Of a DNA stretch of 64,000 nucleotides, positions 39,816-47,909 are shown piece by piece. The stretch comes from Erwinia typographi (GTDB lineage: Bacteria > Pseudomonadota > Gammaproteobacteria > Enterobacterales > Enterobacteriaceae), in NCBI RefSeq assembly GCF_000773975.1, contig NZ_JRUQ01000037.1:62001-126000 (forward strand), written 5' to 3'. The stretch's first letter is position 1. Each line of letters starts with the position of its first letter. The position numbers were made by a program, and so were the translations under genes. Under the pieces are notes generated by a model. It did not search any database and was not told the origin of the DNA. It saw only the letters and a list, made by a program, of their open reading frames with translations.

Positions 39816-40148
39816 TCAGTCATAGAGCCATTTTCCTGCCTTTGCCGATTCAGCAAACATTCTCACGGTTAAAGGTAGACGCGTTCGCTCTACCTCTCGT
39901 CGTTTTGCCTTGAACCATCGCGTTAGTAGCGGTGTATTTTCCCACGGGTAATAACACGACCATTTAATACCTGATAAATCCACATTAAATCTTTTCTCAA
40001 ATTTATCCAAAGCCTCGTGCAGATCATCACCGGGTGCATCAAATAAGTCATAATCAAGTTCCAACGGGATTTCTTTCCAGTTTTTATCTAAACAGGTTGA
40101 AATCTCATTTTTAAATAAGTCTAAAACCTGATCTTGAATACTCTTCAT
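39816..40148 (-). CDS. DUF1493 family protein (candidate immunity protein)
   Basis: A 110-aa acidic-to-neutral protein. It matches the DUF1493 pattern: an N-terminal helix (IQDQVLDLFKNEI), then ELDYDLFDAPGDDLHEALDK, FEKRFNVDLSGIKWSCYYPW, and a basic tail. The biochemical function of DUF1493 is unknown. I start at ATG 40148, which overlaps the upstream stop (TAATG); ATG 40163 is an alternative adding five residues. Tight coupling with the 149-aa gene downstream of hcp suggests it may be the immunity partner; this is inference. Confidence 0.65.
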   Translation of the reverse strand: MKSIQDQVLDLFKNEISTCLDKNWKEIPLELDYDLFDAPGDDLHEALDKFEKRFNVDLSGIKWSCYYPWENTPLLTRWFKAKRREVERTRLPLTVRMFAESAKAGKWLYD

Positions 40149-40597
40149 TAAAAGGATGTCCATTGTATTCGGTCTTTTGGACGGGCTATCAGGTTGTATT
40201 TTTCCTGAGTTTTCCTTGACACCTGATATATTGAGTTTACAAGGCCTATCCAACCTAACCAGGGAACATAACGAGCTATGACAGCGGCAAGGCTATTTGT
40301 TTTTCGCATTCTTACACCAACAGGTGTGGAGACCCTAATGCCAAATGGAGTTCGAGCATTTCGCAGAAGCATTCTTCCGTACTTAGAAACGATACTTGTT
40401 CCTTTAATTGCCTCTCCCGGCTTTGTTCTGGTTTTTAGCCACGGTTGCCCGGCAAGAATAGCAGCACCTGATTCAATACCTATGCCAAGCTCATCACAAA
40501 ATTGTTCAAGAAAAATGACATCAAAAAGTTCACCAGCCGAAAGGTTGGATTGTCCGTGATAGAAGTAGGTTCCGTTTAGTTCTTCTGTCGTATCCAT
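40148..40597 (-). CDS. Hcp-linked hypothetical protein, candidate T6SS effector
   Basis: A 149-aa protein of a kind I recall being found directly after orphan hcp genes in enterobacteria. The N-terminal half has TYFYHGQSNLSAGELFDVIF and DELGIGIESGAAILAGQPWL. The middle is basic (GRMLLRNARTPFGIRVSTPV). A C-terminal hydrophobic stretch follows (SLAAVIARYVPWLGWIGLVN), long enough to insert in or cross a membrane. No enzyme motif is seen. It lies 11 bases after hcp and overlaps the DUF1493 gene, the arrangement expected for cargo plus immunity. A membrane-acting toxin is a plausible guess, not shown. Confidence 0.55.
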   Translation of the reverse strand: MDTTEELNGTYFYHGQSNLSAGELFDVIFLEQFCDELGIGIESGAAILAGQPWLKTRTKPGEAIKGTSIVSKYGRMLLRNARTPFGIRVSTPVGVRMRKTNSLAAVIARYVPWLGWIGLVNSIYQVSRKTQEKYNLIARPKDRIQWTSF

Positions 40598-40608
40598 TCG
40601 ATCACCTA

Positions 40609-41091
40609 TTATGCTGTTTGTCGCTCATTCCAGGCATCGGTGAAAATTATATTTCCGTCACAATGCTTCCAGGTGATCTTCTCATACCTTAGCTCAACAG
40701 ATTCAAGATGGTTGTTGTTCTTGTCTTCTGGGGAAGCCATTGTAGGGGATATGGATACAATCCGAACACCTTCAAGCAGCATGTTGAAGTATTCGGCTTC
40801 CTGACCAGCATAGTTGATTTTGTACCATTTGATCTCAGCAGATTTCAGGTTCTGACCAGTAGCAACTGCTTTATATAGATACGGGCTGGAATAGTCGAAT
40901 TCTTTAACGATAATCATTGGTGAGTGCTGACGAGTGCCAGTAGGCTTGCCTGTGGCATTATCAGTGGGAATGGAGAGATTATGGTGAAACCCTTTAAACT
41001 CTATACTGAACTCCCTGTTTACAACATCACAGCCGCCTTTAATCAGTGCGCCACCGTCATCATAGATCCACATATTGCCTGGAATAGCCAT
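40609..41091 (-). CDS. hcp: Type VI secretion tube protein Hcp
   Basis: Hcp forms hexameric rings of the T6SS inner tube and carries small effectors in its lumen. The 160-aa protein is standard length without a C-terminal toxin extension. It has MAIPGNMWIYDDGGALIKG, IPTDNATGKPTGTRQHSPM, FDYSSPYLYKAVATGQNLKS, AEIKWYKINYAGQEAEYFNM and the end ITWKHCDGNIIFTDAWNERQ. AAGAGA precedes the ATG. No sheath, baseplate or VgrG gene is nearby, so this is an orphan hcp that depends on a T6SS elsewhere. Base composition is AT-richer than the surrounding core genes. Confidence 0.93.
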   Translation of the reverse strand: MAIPGNMWIYDDGGALIKGGCDVVNREFSIEFKGFHHNLSIPTDNATGKPTGTRQHSPMIIVKEFDYSSPYLYKAVATGQNLKSAEIKWYKINYAGQEAEYFNMLLEGVRIVSISPTMASPEDKNNNHLESVELRYEKITWKHCDGNIIFTDAWNERQTA

Positions 41092-41102
41092 TTTCTCTTT
41101 AT

Positions 41103-41131
41103 CCCTGTGTTGTTATAAAATCCACACAGGG
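41103..41131 (-). repeat. Hairpin directly upstream of the hcp ribosome site
   Basis: CCCTGTGT / ACACAGGG form a perfect 8-bp stem around a 13-base AT-rich loop, ending about four bases before the AAGAGA ribosome site of hcp. It could end the upstream flavoprotein transcript or shape the hcp leader. No T-run follows on the minus strand. Confidence 0.45.
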
Positions 41132-41169
41132 AGTGTAACTATTACGTGCTGGCGAGTAAATAACCTAAT

Positions 41170-42399
41170 TTAGCCTTTATCAACCACCCCAATACGCCAC
41201 TGGGCAGGGGGCAGCGTGCCGTTGACCGCAAAATCGCCCACGATGCGATCTTTATAAATACGCGGATTATGCGAGGAGAGGGTGCGGGCATTTCGCCAGA
41301 AGCGGTCCAGCGCCAGAGGTTTAAGAGTGGCGGATGCCCCCAGCGCGTCGAAGATAATCGTCGTGGCGTTGAGTATCAGGTCGCTCACCACATTCAGGGA
41401 CTGGGAGACCTCCAGCTCGGCGATGGCATTCACCTGGACTTCCTGCTGCTCGTCTCCAGCAAAGCGGGCATCAAATGCGCGTTGCAGCGCCTCGGCGCTT
41501 TTCAGCACGATTGCCCCGCTGGCGTAAGCCGCCCCGCGTACGCGTCCCACCACCTGCAAGATTTGTGGGTCCTGAGCAACGCGCGGGCCGTTGCCAATGC
41601 TGTAGGTCCGTTTACGCGCCGCCACCTGCCCGGCCAGCTCGTTACTCTGCGCCCGACCAATGCCTGCCAGCGTTGCCAGATGGATCAGCTGATAGAAGCC
41701 GGGAGCGTACCGGAACTTGCTCTCAGAGTAGATTTCATCTTCAGTGAGAAGAACATTGTCGAAAACCGCCGTCCCGCTGGCCGTCAGAGTCTGACCAAAG
41801 CCGTTCCAGTCATCAATAACGCTAACTCCATCCGCCGTGCGGGAGACGGTGACCGCCGCCGTTTCGCCCTTTTCATCAGTGATGCCGACATCAATCCAGT
41901 CGGAGTAGAGTGAGCCGGTGGTATAAAACTTTGTGCCGTCAAGACGCCACTGCTTGCCGCTGCGTCGCACCTGGGTGGAGAATTCCTGCTGCTTTACGTC
42001 GCCTGCTTCGCTCCAGGCCGGGCCAACGATATCGCCTCTGCCAAGCAGCGGAAGCCATTTCTCACGGCGCTGTCCATTTTCGCCGTTAAGGACGTTTTCC
42101 ACAAAGCCAAGATGACCGCGAATTGACTGCACCAGATTAGAATCGGCTTCAGCCAGCTCAGTTAACAAATTGAACAGCTCTGGCAAGGTGACGCCGCTGC
42201 CGCCATACTCCGGCGGGACCCGCAGCGCGGTGAAACCACTCTGCTTGAGCCACTCAATTTGTTCAAAAGGCAGCTGACGCTGTAATTCACGTTCTATCGC
42301 CCCCTGCCGGATTCTGGCGAATAAAGGGCGAAAACGTTCCGCCAGCTGTTCATAATTTGTTGAAGGTGCGGATCCCCAGCCTGAATCAAATTGTGACAT
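41170..42399 (-). CDS. DszC/SfnB-like acyl-CoA dehydrogenase-family flavin monooxygenase
   Basis: A 409-aa member of the acyl-CoA dehydrogenase fold used by DszC and SfnB type flavin-dependent oxygenases. It has the N-terminal helical domain (LKQSGFTALRVPPEYGGSGV), the central beta domain (GPAWSEAGDV, RLDGTKFYTTGSLYSDWIDV, DDWNGFGQTLTASGTAVFDN), and the C-terminal helical bundle (DALGASATLKPLALDRFWRN, ARTLSSHNPRIYK). The RTLSSHNP segment is typical of the DszC/SfnB branch rather than true fatty-acid dehydrogenases. It is divergent from an ABC importer and a DszA-like oxygenase, so it probably oxidises an organosulfur compound with reduced FMN. The exact substrate is unknown. Confidence 0.8.
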   Translation of the reverse strand: MSQFDSGWGSAPSTNYEQLAERFRPLFARIRQGAIERELQRQLPFEQIEWLKQSGFTALRVPPEYGGSGVTLPELFNLLTELAEADSNLVQSIRGHLGFVENVLNGENGQRREKWLPLLGRGDIVGPAWSEAGDVKQQEFSTQVRRSGKQWRLDGTKFYTTGSLYSDWIDVGITDEKGETAAVTVSRTADGVSVIDDWNGFGQTLTASGTAVFDNVLLTEDEIYSESKFRYAPGFYQLIHLATLAGIGRAQSNELAGQVAARKRTYSIGNGPRVAQDPQILQVVGRVRGAAYASGAIVLKSAEALQRAFDARFAGDEQQEVQVNAIAELEVSQSLNVVSDLILNATTIIFDALGASATLKPLALDRFWRNARTLSSHNPRIYKDRIVGDFAVNGTLPPAQWRIGVVDKG

Positions 42400-42707
42400 T
42401 ACGCGACCCCGATCGGTTAATTCTCAATGAAGGAAAGGACTTTACAGTAATTTGATGATGTAACATGTCAAATCCTGCAAGGATAACGCTTTTAAGTTAT
42501 AAGCTAATTCAGCTGAATGTATAACTTTAGCTATCTGAATTTCTCATATTGACTTCCACTATTGATATTTGCCACCTCTTATTCAGTGTGTTTTATTCGA
42601 TTTATATTCTAAAAAATAATTCTTAACGCTTCCCATTCCTCCCGTTATTGCGCTTGTCATTTGAGTCAGGGGAGGTTTTGGCTGTTACAAGGGAAATCGC
42701 AATCGAC
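42400..42707. other. Divergent promoter region of the organosulfur cluster
   Basis: This 308-base gap separates the flavoprotein gene (minus) from the ABC operon (plus). It is strongly AT-rich and holds no gene. It must contain both promoters. A symmetrical element at 42495-42526 is the best candidate operator. CysB/Cbl-type control is expected from function, but these sites are too loose to call by eye. Confidence 0.6.
42495..42526. promoter_or_regulatory. Dyad-symmetric candidate operator
   Basis: A perfect 12-bp palindrome ATTCAGCTGAAT (42507-42518) is flanked by AGTTATA (42495-42501) and its complement TATAACT (42520-42526). It lies about 100 bases from the flavoprotein start and 180 from the importer start. 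The nested dyad suits a dimeric or tetrameric regulator acting on both operons. The regulator is not identified. Confidence 0.45.
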
Positions 42708-44333
42708 ATGAACCTTCAACTCAGGCCGGGAGTGCTGACTGCACTCCTGGCAACTCTGACGCTATGCCTGACCGCGCCGGTGAAGGCACAAGCCTCTCCT
42801 TCAACAGGCGACAGGCAAGCGGATGACGGCGGCGTACTGGTTTATCTGCATGAGCAGGAACCTCCCTGCCTGTGGGGCGGATGGGTTCAGCAGGCCTATT
42901 TGTCACGCCAGGTTTTCGACTATCTGGTCAGCTATGATAACGGGCAGATTCGCCCGTGGCTGGCGACCAGCTGGGAGGAATCAGAAGATCGTAAGACCAT
43001 TATTTTCCATCTGCGTAAAGACGTGAAATTTACCGATGGAGATAAATTCAATGCGGATGCGGTAGTCGCTAATTATCCAGCCTGGCAGAAAGGAATAGGC
43101 TGGCACGGCTTCACTTATATGACCGGATTTACCCGGATAGATGACTATACCGTAGCGCTGCATTTGTCCGAACCGAATCCGGAAATATATAATATTCTCG
43201 CCAACGGGCATTACGGTTTTCAGTCTCCTGATTCACTCATCCATAATAGCAGCGAACAGAAATGCTTAAGGCCGGTCGGCACCGGTCCCTGGAAAGTGGT
43301 GAAATGGTCACGCGGGGAGAAGATCGATTTTGTGCGTAATGATGATTATCGCTGGGCTCCTCCCAATGCACACCATAATGGTCCGGCTTATATAAAACAC
43401 CTTGAGTGGAAGTTTGTGCCAGACGCTACCACCCGCTGGGGAGCGCTGATTAGCGGTGGGGCAGATGTCATTTACCAGCCGCCTTCCGCACAGTGGCAAG
43501 CGTTGCAGCGTGAGTATCAGACGCTCTCCTTTGTGGCGACAGGTCGACCCCAGGCGTTCTCATTTAACGTGCAGCGCGGGCCGTTCACCGACCAGCGGGT
43601 GCGCCAGGCCTTTGCTTATGCTCTTGACCGCAAACAGATTATCAAAACGGTGTTTAAAGGCGCGGTGCCTTATGAAGGCAACGGCTCGCTGAGCAAGACC
43701 ACGCCACTCTATCTCAACGTTGACGATCGCTACTCGCTGAATGTTGCCAAGGCTAATCAGCTGCTTGATGACGCTGGCTGGACGGGCCGTGACGCCGAGG
43801 GCTATCGGGTTAAAGAAGGGAAAAGGCTGGAAGGGCGCCTGCCCTTTATTCAGGCCATCATCGACCAGGAAGGGGCGCTGATGCTACAGGCGGTGCAGGA
43901 TCAGGTCAAACAGGTGGGGATCAAGATTGATCTGATCCCGCTGACGCAGACCGAGGGCTTTGCCGGGGCGATGTCCAGGCCTGCGGATAAGGAGATCAGC
44001 TTTGGTTACTGGGTCTGGCCTTCCCCGAACATTCTGGACATCGTTTACAACCCGCTGCTGAACGGCGCGTTCAATGGCAATAACACCAGCTTTTTCAATA
44101 ACCCGAAAATCGAAGCTCAGATCCTTGATGCCCAGCGTGAGCCGGACCCGGCGCTGCGCCAGCAGAAATTTGCCGTGCTCCAGCAGTGGTTTGACGATCA
44201 GGCGATCGCCATCGGGGGGTACAACTTCACCTATAACGTCGCCGTGGCCCATACCGTCAAAGGGCTGTGGCAGGACCAGGGCAATGGACTGCTGAATTTT
44301 AACGACGCCTATTTTGTGAAGGAAAAGCCATGA
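42708..44333 (+). CDS. ABC transporter substrate-binding protein (family 5)
   Basis: A 541-aa periplasmic binding protein of the peptide/nickel/opine (SBP_bac_5) family. Start taken at ATG 42708, which gives a clean signal peptide (MNLQLRPGVLTALLATLTLC, cleaved near APVKAQA). An in-frame TTG at 42648 is ignored. It has LVSYDNGQIRPWLATSWEES, FHLRKDVKFTDGDKFNADAV and FNVQRGPFTDQRVRQAFAYA, all typical. First gene of the importer operon, with ATGA overlap to the permease. Peptide-type binding proteins have been recruited for many solutes; the neighbouring oxygenases suggest an organosulfur ligand. Confidence 0.9.
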   Translation: MNLQLRPGVLTALLATLTLCLTAPVKAQASPSTGDRQADDGGVLVYLHEQEPPCLWGGWVQQAYLSRQVFDYLVSYDNGQIRPWLATSWEESEDRKTIIFHLRKDVKFTDGDKFNADAVVANYPAWQKGIGWHGFTYMTGFTRIDDYTVALHLSEPNPEIYNILANGHYGFQSPDSLIHNSSEQKCLRPVGTGPWKVVKWSRGEKIDFVRNDDYRWAPPNAHHNGPAYIKHLEWKFVPDATTRWGALISGGADVIYQPPSAQWQALQREYQTLSFVATGRPQAFSFNVQRGPFTDQRVRQAFAYALDRKQIIKTVFKGAVPYEGNGSLSKTTPLYLNVDDRYSLNVAKANQLLDDAGWTGRDAEGYRVKEGKRLEGRLPFIQAIIDQEGALMLQAVQDQVKQVGIKIDLIPLTQTEGFAGAMSRPADKEISFGYWVWPSPNILDIVYNPLLNGAFNGNNTSFFNNPKIEAQILDAQREPDPALRQQKFAVLQQWFDDQAIAIGGYNFTYNVAVAHTVKGLWQDQGNGLLNFNDAYFVKEKP

Positions 44334-45337
44334 CCGAAGCCTCTTCCTCGCTCGCTAAGCGCGCCACCCGCTCGGCAAGTGGCAGCGGAGCCAGCCGCTT
44401 ATTGCGTACGCTTGCGCTGCGCATCGTCTCCGCCCTTTTCGTCCTGTGGGGAACGATAACGGTGACCTTTGTCGTTCTGTCGGTTCTGCCCGGCGATCGT
44501 GCCACAATCCTGCTGAACATTACTTCCGGACAGGTTATCGAGCGAACCCCGCAGGAACTGGCGCCGATTAATGCGCTGTACGGGTTCGATAAGCCGATTG
44601 GCGAACAGTATCTCCAGTATTTCTGGCAGCTGCTGCACGGCAATTTCGGCCTCTCGTTTGAGCTGCAGCGGCCCGTAGCGCACGTCATTGTGGAACAGCT
44701 GGTGCCGACCTTTACCCTGGCGATGGCTTCGCTGGTGCTGGCGTGGGCGATCGCCATTCCCTGGACCCTTCTGACGGCGGGACGCGGCAGGCGGCTGAGC
44801 GCCTCTGGCTCAGCCATTGAGACCATCATGGCCGGGCTGCCGCAATACTGGATTGGCATCCTGCTGCTGATCGTTTTCGCTATCGGCCTGCGCTGGTTCC
44901 CGGTCGTGGGCGGAACCAGCCTGATGGGCACTATTTTACCAGCCATCACGCTGGCTATTCCCCTCGCCGGTTTTATCGGCCATGCCCTGCGTGATGAGTT
45001 TGAACACAGCCTTCAGGAGCCTTTCGTCCTCTCGGCCCGTGCCCGCGGCATGAGCCTGGGCGGCGTCAGGCTGACCCACGTTCTGCGCCATGCGCTGATC
45101 CCGGCGATCACCCTCAGCGGCTGGGCTATCGGCAATTTACTCTCCGGCGCGGTGCTGGTGGAGGCGGTCTTTGCCCGTCCGGGGCTGGGCAATGTGCTGG
45201 TCAACGCGGTCAGCAACAAGGATTTTGCCCTTGTCTCCGGCATCGTGGTGCTGATCAGTTTTCTCTACATCGTTATTAACCTGGCCGTTGATTTAATTTA
45301 TCTCATCGTCGATCCCAGATTACGAGGCAGATCATGA
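44330..45337 (+). CDS. ABC transporter permease (DppB-type)
   Basis: A 335-aa membrane protein of the DppB/OppB family: six predicted helices, with the N-terminal FVVLSVLPGDRATILLN segment, the long periplasmic loop, and the EAA-type cytoplasmic motif (FVLSARARGMSLGGVRLTHV, LRHALIPAITL) that docks on the ATPase. An unusual polar Ser/Ala-rich N-terminus of about 25 residues precedes the first helix. Overlaps its neighbours by four bases at each end. Confidence 0.93.
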   Translation: MTEASSSLAKRATRSASGSGASRLLRTLALRIVSALFVLWGTITVTFVVLSVLPGDRATILLNITSGQVIERTPQELAPINALYGFDKPIGEQYLQYFWQLLHGNFGLSFELQRPVAHVIVEQLVPTFTLAMASLVLAWAIAIPWTLLTAGRGRRLSASGSAIETIMAGLPQYWIGILLLIVFAIGLRWFPVVGGTSLMGTILPAITLAIPLAGFIGHALRDEFEHSLQEPFVLSARARGMSLGGVRLTHVLRHALIPAITLSGWAIGNLLSGAVLVEAVFARPGLGNVLVNAVSNKDFALVSGIVVLISFLYIVINLAVDLIYLIVDPRLRGRS

Positions 45338-46215
45338 CCGTACATCTTTCTGAATACGCTGGCACCGCGGTGAAACCGTCATTCTGGCGCCATTTTTTCA
45401 CGGCGATTATCAGCACGCCGCTTTCGGTTCTGCTTTCCATCCTGCTGGCGCTTTTCTTTATTGTGGCAGCGATTACGCCTTCGCTGCTGGCAACCCATGA
45501 CCCTTTCAGCACCGATTTGTACAACGCTTTGCAGGAGCCTTCTGCGGGGCACCTGTTCGGCACCGATGATATTGGTCGCGATCTTTACAGCAGGATTATC
45601 TGGGGCACCCGCCAGTCGCTGCTGATTGGGATAGGGGCAATGGCTATCGCCATGGTCGGCGCGATCGTTTTCGGCTTTGCCGCCGCGCTGGCCCCGCGCT
45701 GGATTGCCGGGCCGATCAACCGTCTGCTGGAAATCCTGCTGGCCTTTCCCACTCTGCTGCTGGCGCTGCTGTTTGTGGCCTTGCTTGGCCCTTCGGCCAG
45801 CAGTTTGCTGATTTCGGTCGGGATTGGGACTTCGCCAGGCTATGCGCGGCTGGTTCGGGCGCAGGCACTGAAGGTTAAGGGCTCCGGGTATGTGGAAGCG
45901 GCCAGAGCCCTGGGGCATTCGCCGCGCAAACTCTTTTTGCAGCATATCGTGCCTAATGTTTTCCGGCCGCTCTCCTCACTGGTGGCGCTTGGGATCGGCC
46001 AGTCGGTGGTGTGGGCATCGGGGCTCTCTTTCCTCGGACTGGGCGTTGTCCCGCCTTCCCCTGAATGGGGGGCCCTGCTGGAAGCGGGCAAGATCAACGT
46101 GACGGTAGCCTGGTGGCTGGAAGTGCTGCCGGGTATTGCGATTGTGCTGGTGGCGCTCTCATTTACCCAGATTGGCCGGTACGTACAGCAGCGCTCTGAA
46201 GGAGGGCAGGATTAA
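45334..46215 (+). CDS. ABC transporter permease (DppC-type)
   Basis: A 293-aa DppC/OppC-family permease. After the first helix comes the typical periplasmic segment LLATHDPFSTDLYNALQEPS and HLFGTDDIGRDLYSRIIWGT. The EAA loop is YVEAARALGHSPRKLFLQHI followed by VPNVFRPL, and the C-terminus has LSFLGLGVVPPSPEWGALLE. The stop shares a base with the ATPase start (TAATG). Confidence 0.94.
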   Translation: MTVHLSEYAGTAVKPSFWRHFFTAIISTPLSVLLSILLALFFIVAAITPSLLATHDPFSTDLYNALQEPSAGHLFGTDDIGRDLYSRIIWGTRQSLLIGIGAMAIAMVGAIVFGFAAALAPRWIAGPINRLLEILLAFPTLLLALLFVALLGPSASSLLISVGIGTSPGYARLVRAQALKVKGSGYVEAARALGHSPRKLFLQHIVPNVFRPLSSLVALGIGQSVVWASGLSFLGLGVVPPSPEWGALLEAGKINVTVAWWLEVLPGIAIVLVALSFTQIGRYVQQRSEGGQD

Positions 46216-47888
46216 TGAACACCGTTACTGCACCGGATAAGGTTATCGAAGTCCGCGCTCTGAACGTCTGGCATGACAGTAGGGCTGGCGTGCGTCGGCA
46301 TATCGTTAAAGAGGTCGATCTGGATCTTTTTCGCGGCCAGTGCGTGGCGCTGGTCGGAGAATCAGGGTCGGGTAAGAGCGTGACGGCAAGATCGCTGGTG
46401 GGACTGGCGGGGAATCAGCTTAGCGTTGGGGCCGATATTCTTACCCTTGAAGGGGAAACCTTGCTGAACCGCAGCGATGCCTGGTGGCAGGAAGTGCGGG
46501 GGAAAAAAGTGGGTTTTATTTTGCAGGACGCGCTGGTTTCACTCGATCCTTTGCGCCCGGTAGGGAATGAGATTGCTGAGGCTTTGTCGGTACACCATTG
46601 GGGCACGCGCGCCAGCCGACAAAAGAAAGTCCTGTCGCTGCTTAATGATGTCGGCGTTCCTGAGTCGGCGCTGCGTGCAAAACAGCGCCCCGGCGAACTT
46701 TCCGGCGGGCTGCGCCAGCGAGCGCTGATTGCCTCGGCCATTGCGCTGCATCCCGACGTGCTGATTGCGGACGAGCCAACCACCGCGCTGGACGTAACCG
46801 TTCAGGCTCAGGTGCTGGACGTGCTCAGGCAGATGCTCGATCGCGGCACCAGCGTGATTCTGATCAGCCATGACCTTGCCGTAGTAGCGAAAATTGCCGA
46901 CCACATACTGGTGATGCAGGGCGGGGCTATTGTTGAGGCTGGCACCGCTGAAGAAGTGCTTCAGCGGCTGCAGCATCCTTATACTCAGGCGCTGATCAAG
47001 GCTATCCCCAGTGAGCACACCAGAGGGCAGCGGCTTTCAGTCAGTGAGAAGATTTCGGCCGGGCCGCTTTTTGCCCCGGCGCAAAAATCATCCACAGAGC
47101 AACCGGAACTGCTGCTTGAAGCCCGCCATATCGTCAAGCAGTTTCGCGGGCCGGACCGTAAACTCCGCACCGCCGTGGACGATGTCTCCTTCAGCCTGAG
47201 AAGAGGTGAAACGCTGGGGATCGTGGGGGAATCGGGATCGGGTAAAACGACCCTCTCGCGGATTGCGCTCGCCCTTGAACAGCCTGACAGCGGCGAGATC
47301 CTGTTCCATGGACAGCCCTGGAGCCACGCCTCCCCAGAGGCGCAGCGGGCCATCCGTCGCCATATCTCGGTGGTTTATCAGGACCCCTTATCCTCTTTCG
47401 ATCCTCGCTGGCGGGTCTCCACGCTTCTTTATGATGCGATTGCTCTCCGGCAGCCGGGCAATGAGCAGTCTCTGCGGAGCAGAGCGGTGAGCCTGCTGGA
47501 AGCGGTGGGACTTGGCGCGGAGCATCTGGAGCAGTGGCCGGTACGCCTGTCGGGTGGACAGCGGCAGCGCGTCGCAATTGCGCGCGCCATCGCCACCGAC
47601 CCTGAATTAATCATCCTTGATGAGGCGGTTTCCGCGCTGGACGTCACGGTTCAGGCGCAGATCCTCGATTTGCTGGCGGATCTACAGGCGCAGCTGGGCG
47701 TGAGCTACCTTTTTATTTCCCACGATCTGGGGGTTATTCACCATATGAGTGACAGGGTGCTGGTGATGCAAAACGGCGTTGCCGTGGAGCAGGGCGAGGC
47801 CGACGAGGTCTTTTATCACCCCCGCCATCCCTATACCCAGAAATTACTCAACTCGCTGCCGCGCCTGAAAGCGGCCAGCTTCGCTTAA
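46215..47888 (+). CDS. ABC transporter ATP-binding protein, two fused ATPase domains
   Basis: A 557-aa protein with two nucleotide-binding domains, equal to DppD and DppF fused. Domain 1 has Walker A GESGSGKSV, signature LSGGLRQRAL and Walker B VLIADEPTTAL. Domain 2 has GESGSGKTT, LSGGQRQRVA and LIILDEAVSALD. Both carry oligopeptide-type C-terminal extensions (HPYTQALIKAIPS, HPYTQKLLNSLP). Both sites keep their catalytic residues, although domain 2 has the variant DEAVSAL. Completes a full importer with one binding protein and two permeases. Confidence 0.94.
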   Translation: MNTVTAPDKVIEVRALNVWHDSRAGVRRHIVKEVDLDLFRGQCVALVGESGSGKSVTARSLVGLAGNQLSVGADILTLEGETLLNRSDAWWQEVRGKKVGFILQDALVSLDPLRPVGNEIAEALSVHHWGTRASRQKKVLSLLNDVGVPESALRAKQRPGELSGGLRQRALIASAIALHPDVLIADEPTTALDVTVQAQVLDVLRQMLDRGTSVILISHDLAVVAKIADHILVMQGGAIVEAGTAEEVLQRLQHPYTQALIKAIPSEHTRGQRLSVSEKISAGPLFAPAQKSSTEQPELLLEARHIVKQFRGPDRKLRTAVDDVSFSLRRGETLGIVGESGSGKTTLSRIALALEQPDSGEILFHGQPWSHASPEAQRAIRRHISVVYQDPLSSFDPRWRVSTLLYDAIALRQPGNEQSLRSRAVSLLEAVGLGAEHLEQWPVRLSGGQRQRVAIARAIATDPELIILDEAVSALDVTVQAQILDLLADLQAQLGVSYLFISHDLGVIHHMSDRVLVMQNGVAVEQGEADEVFYHPRHPYTQKLLNSLPRLKAASFA

Positions 47889-47909
47889 TGACTGAAAAAC
47901 GGAGTAATA

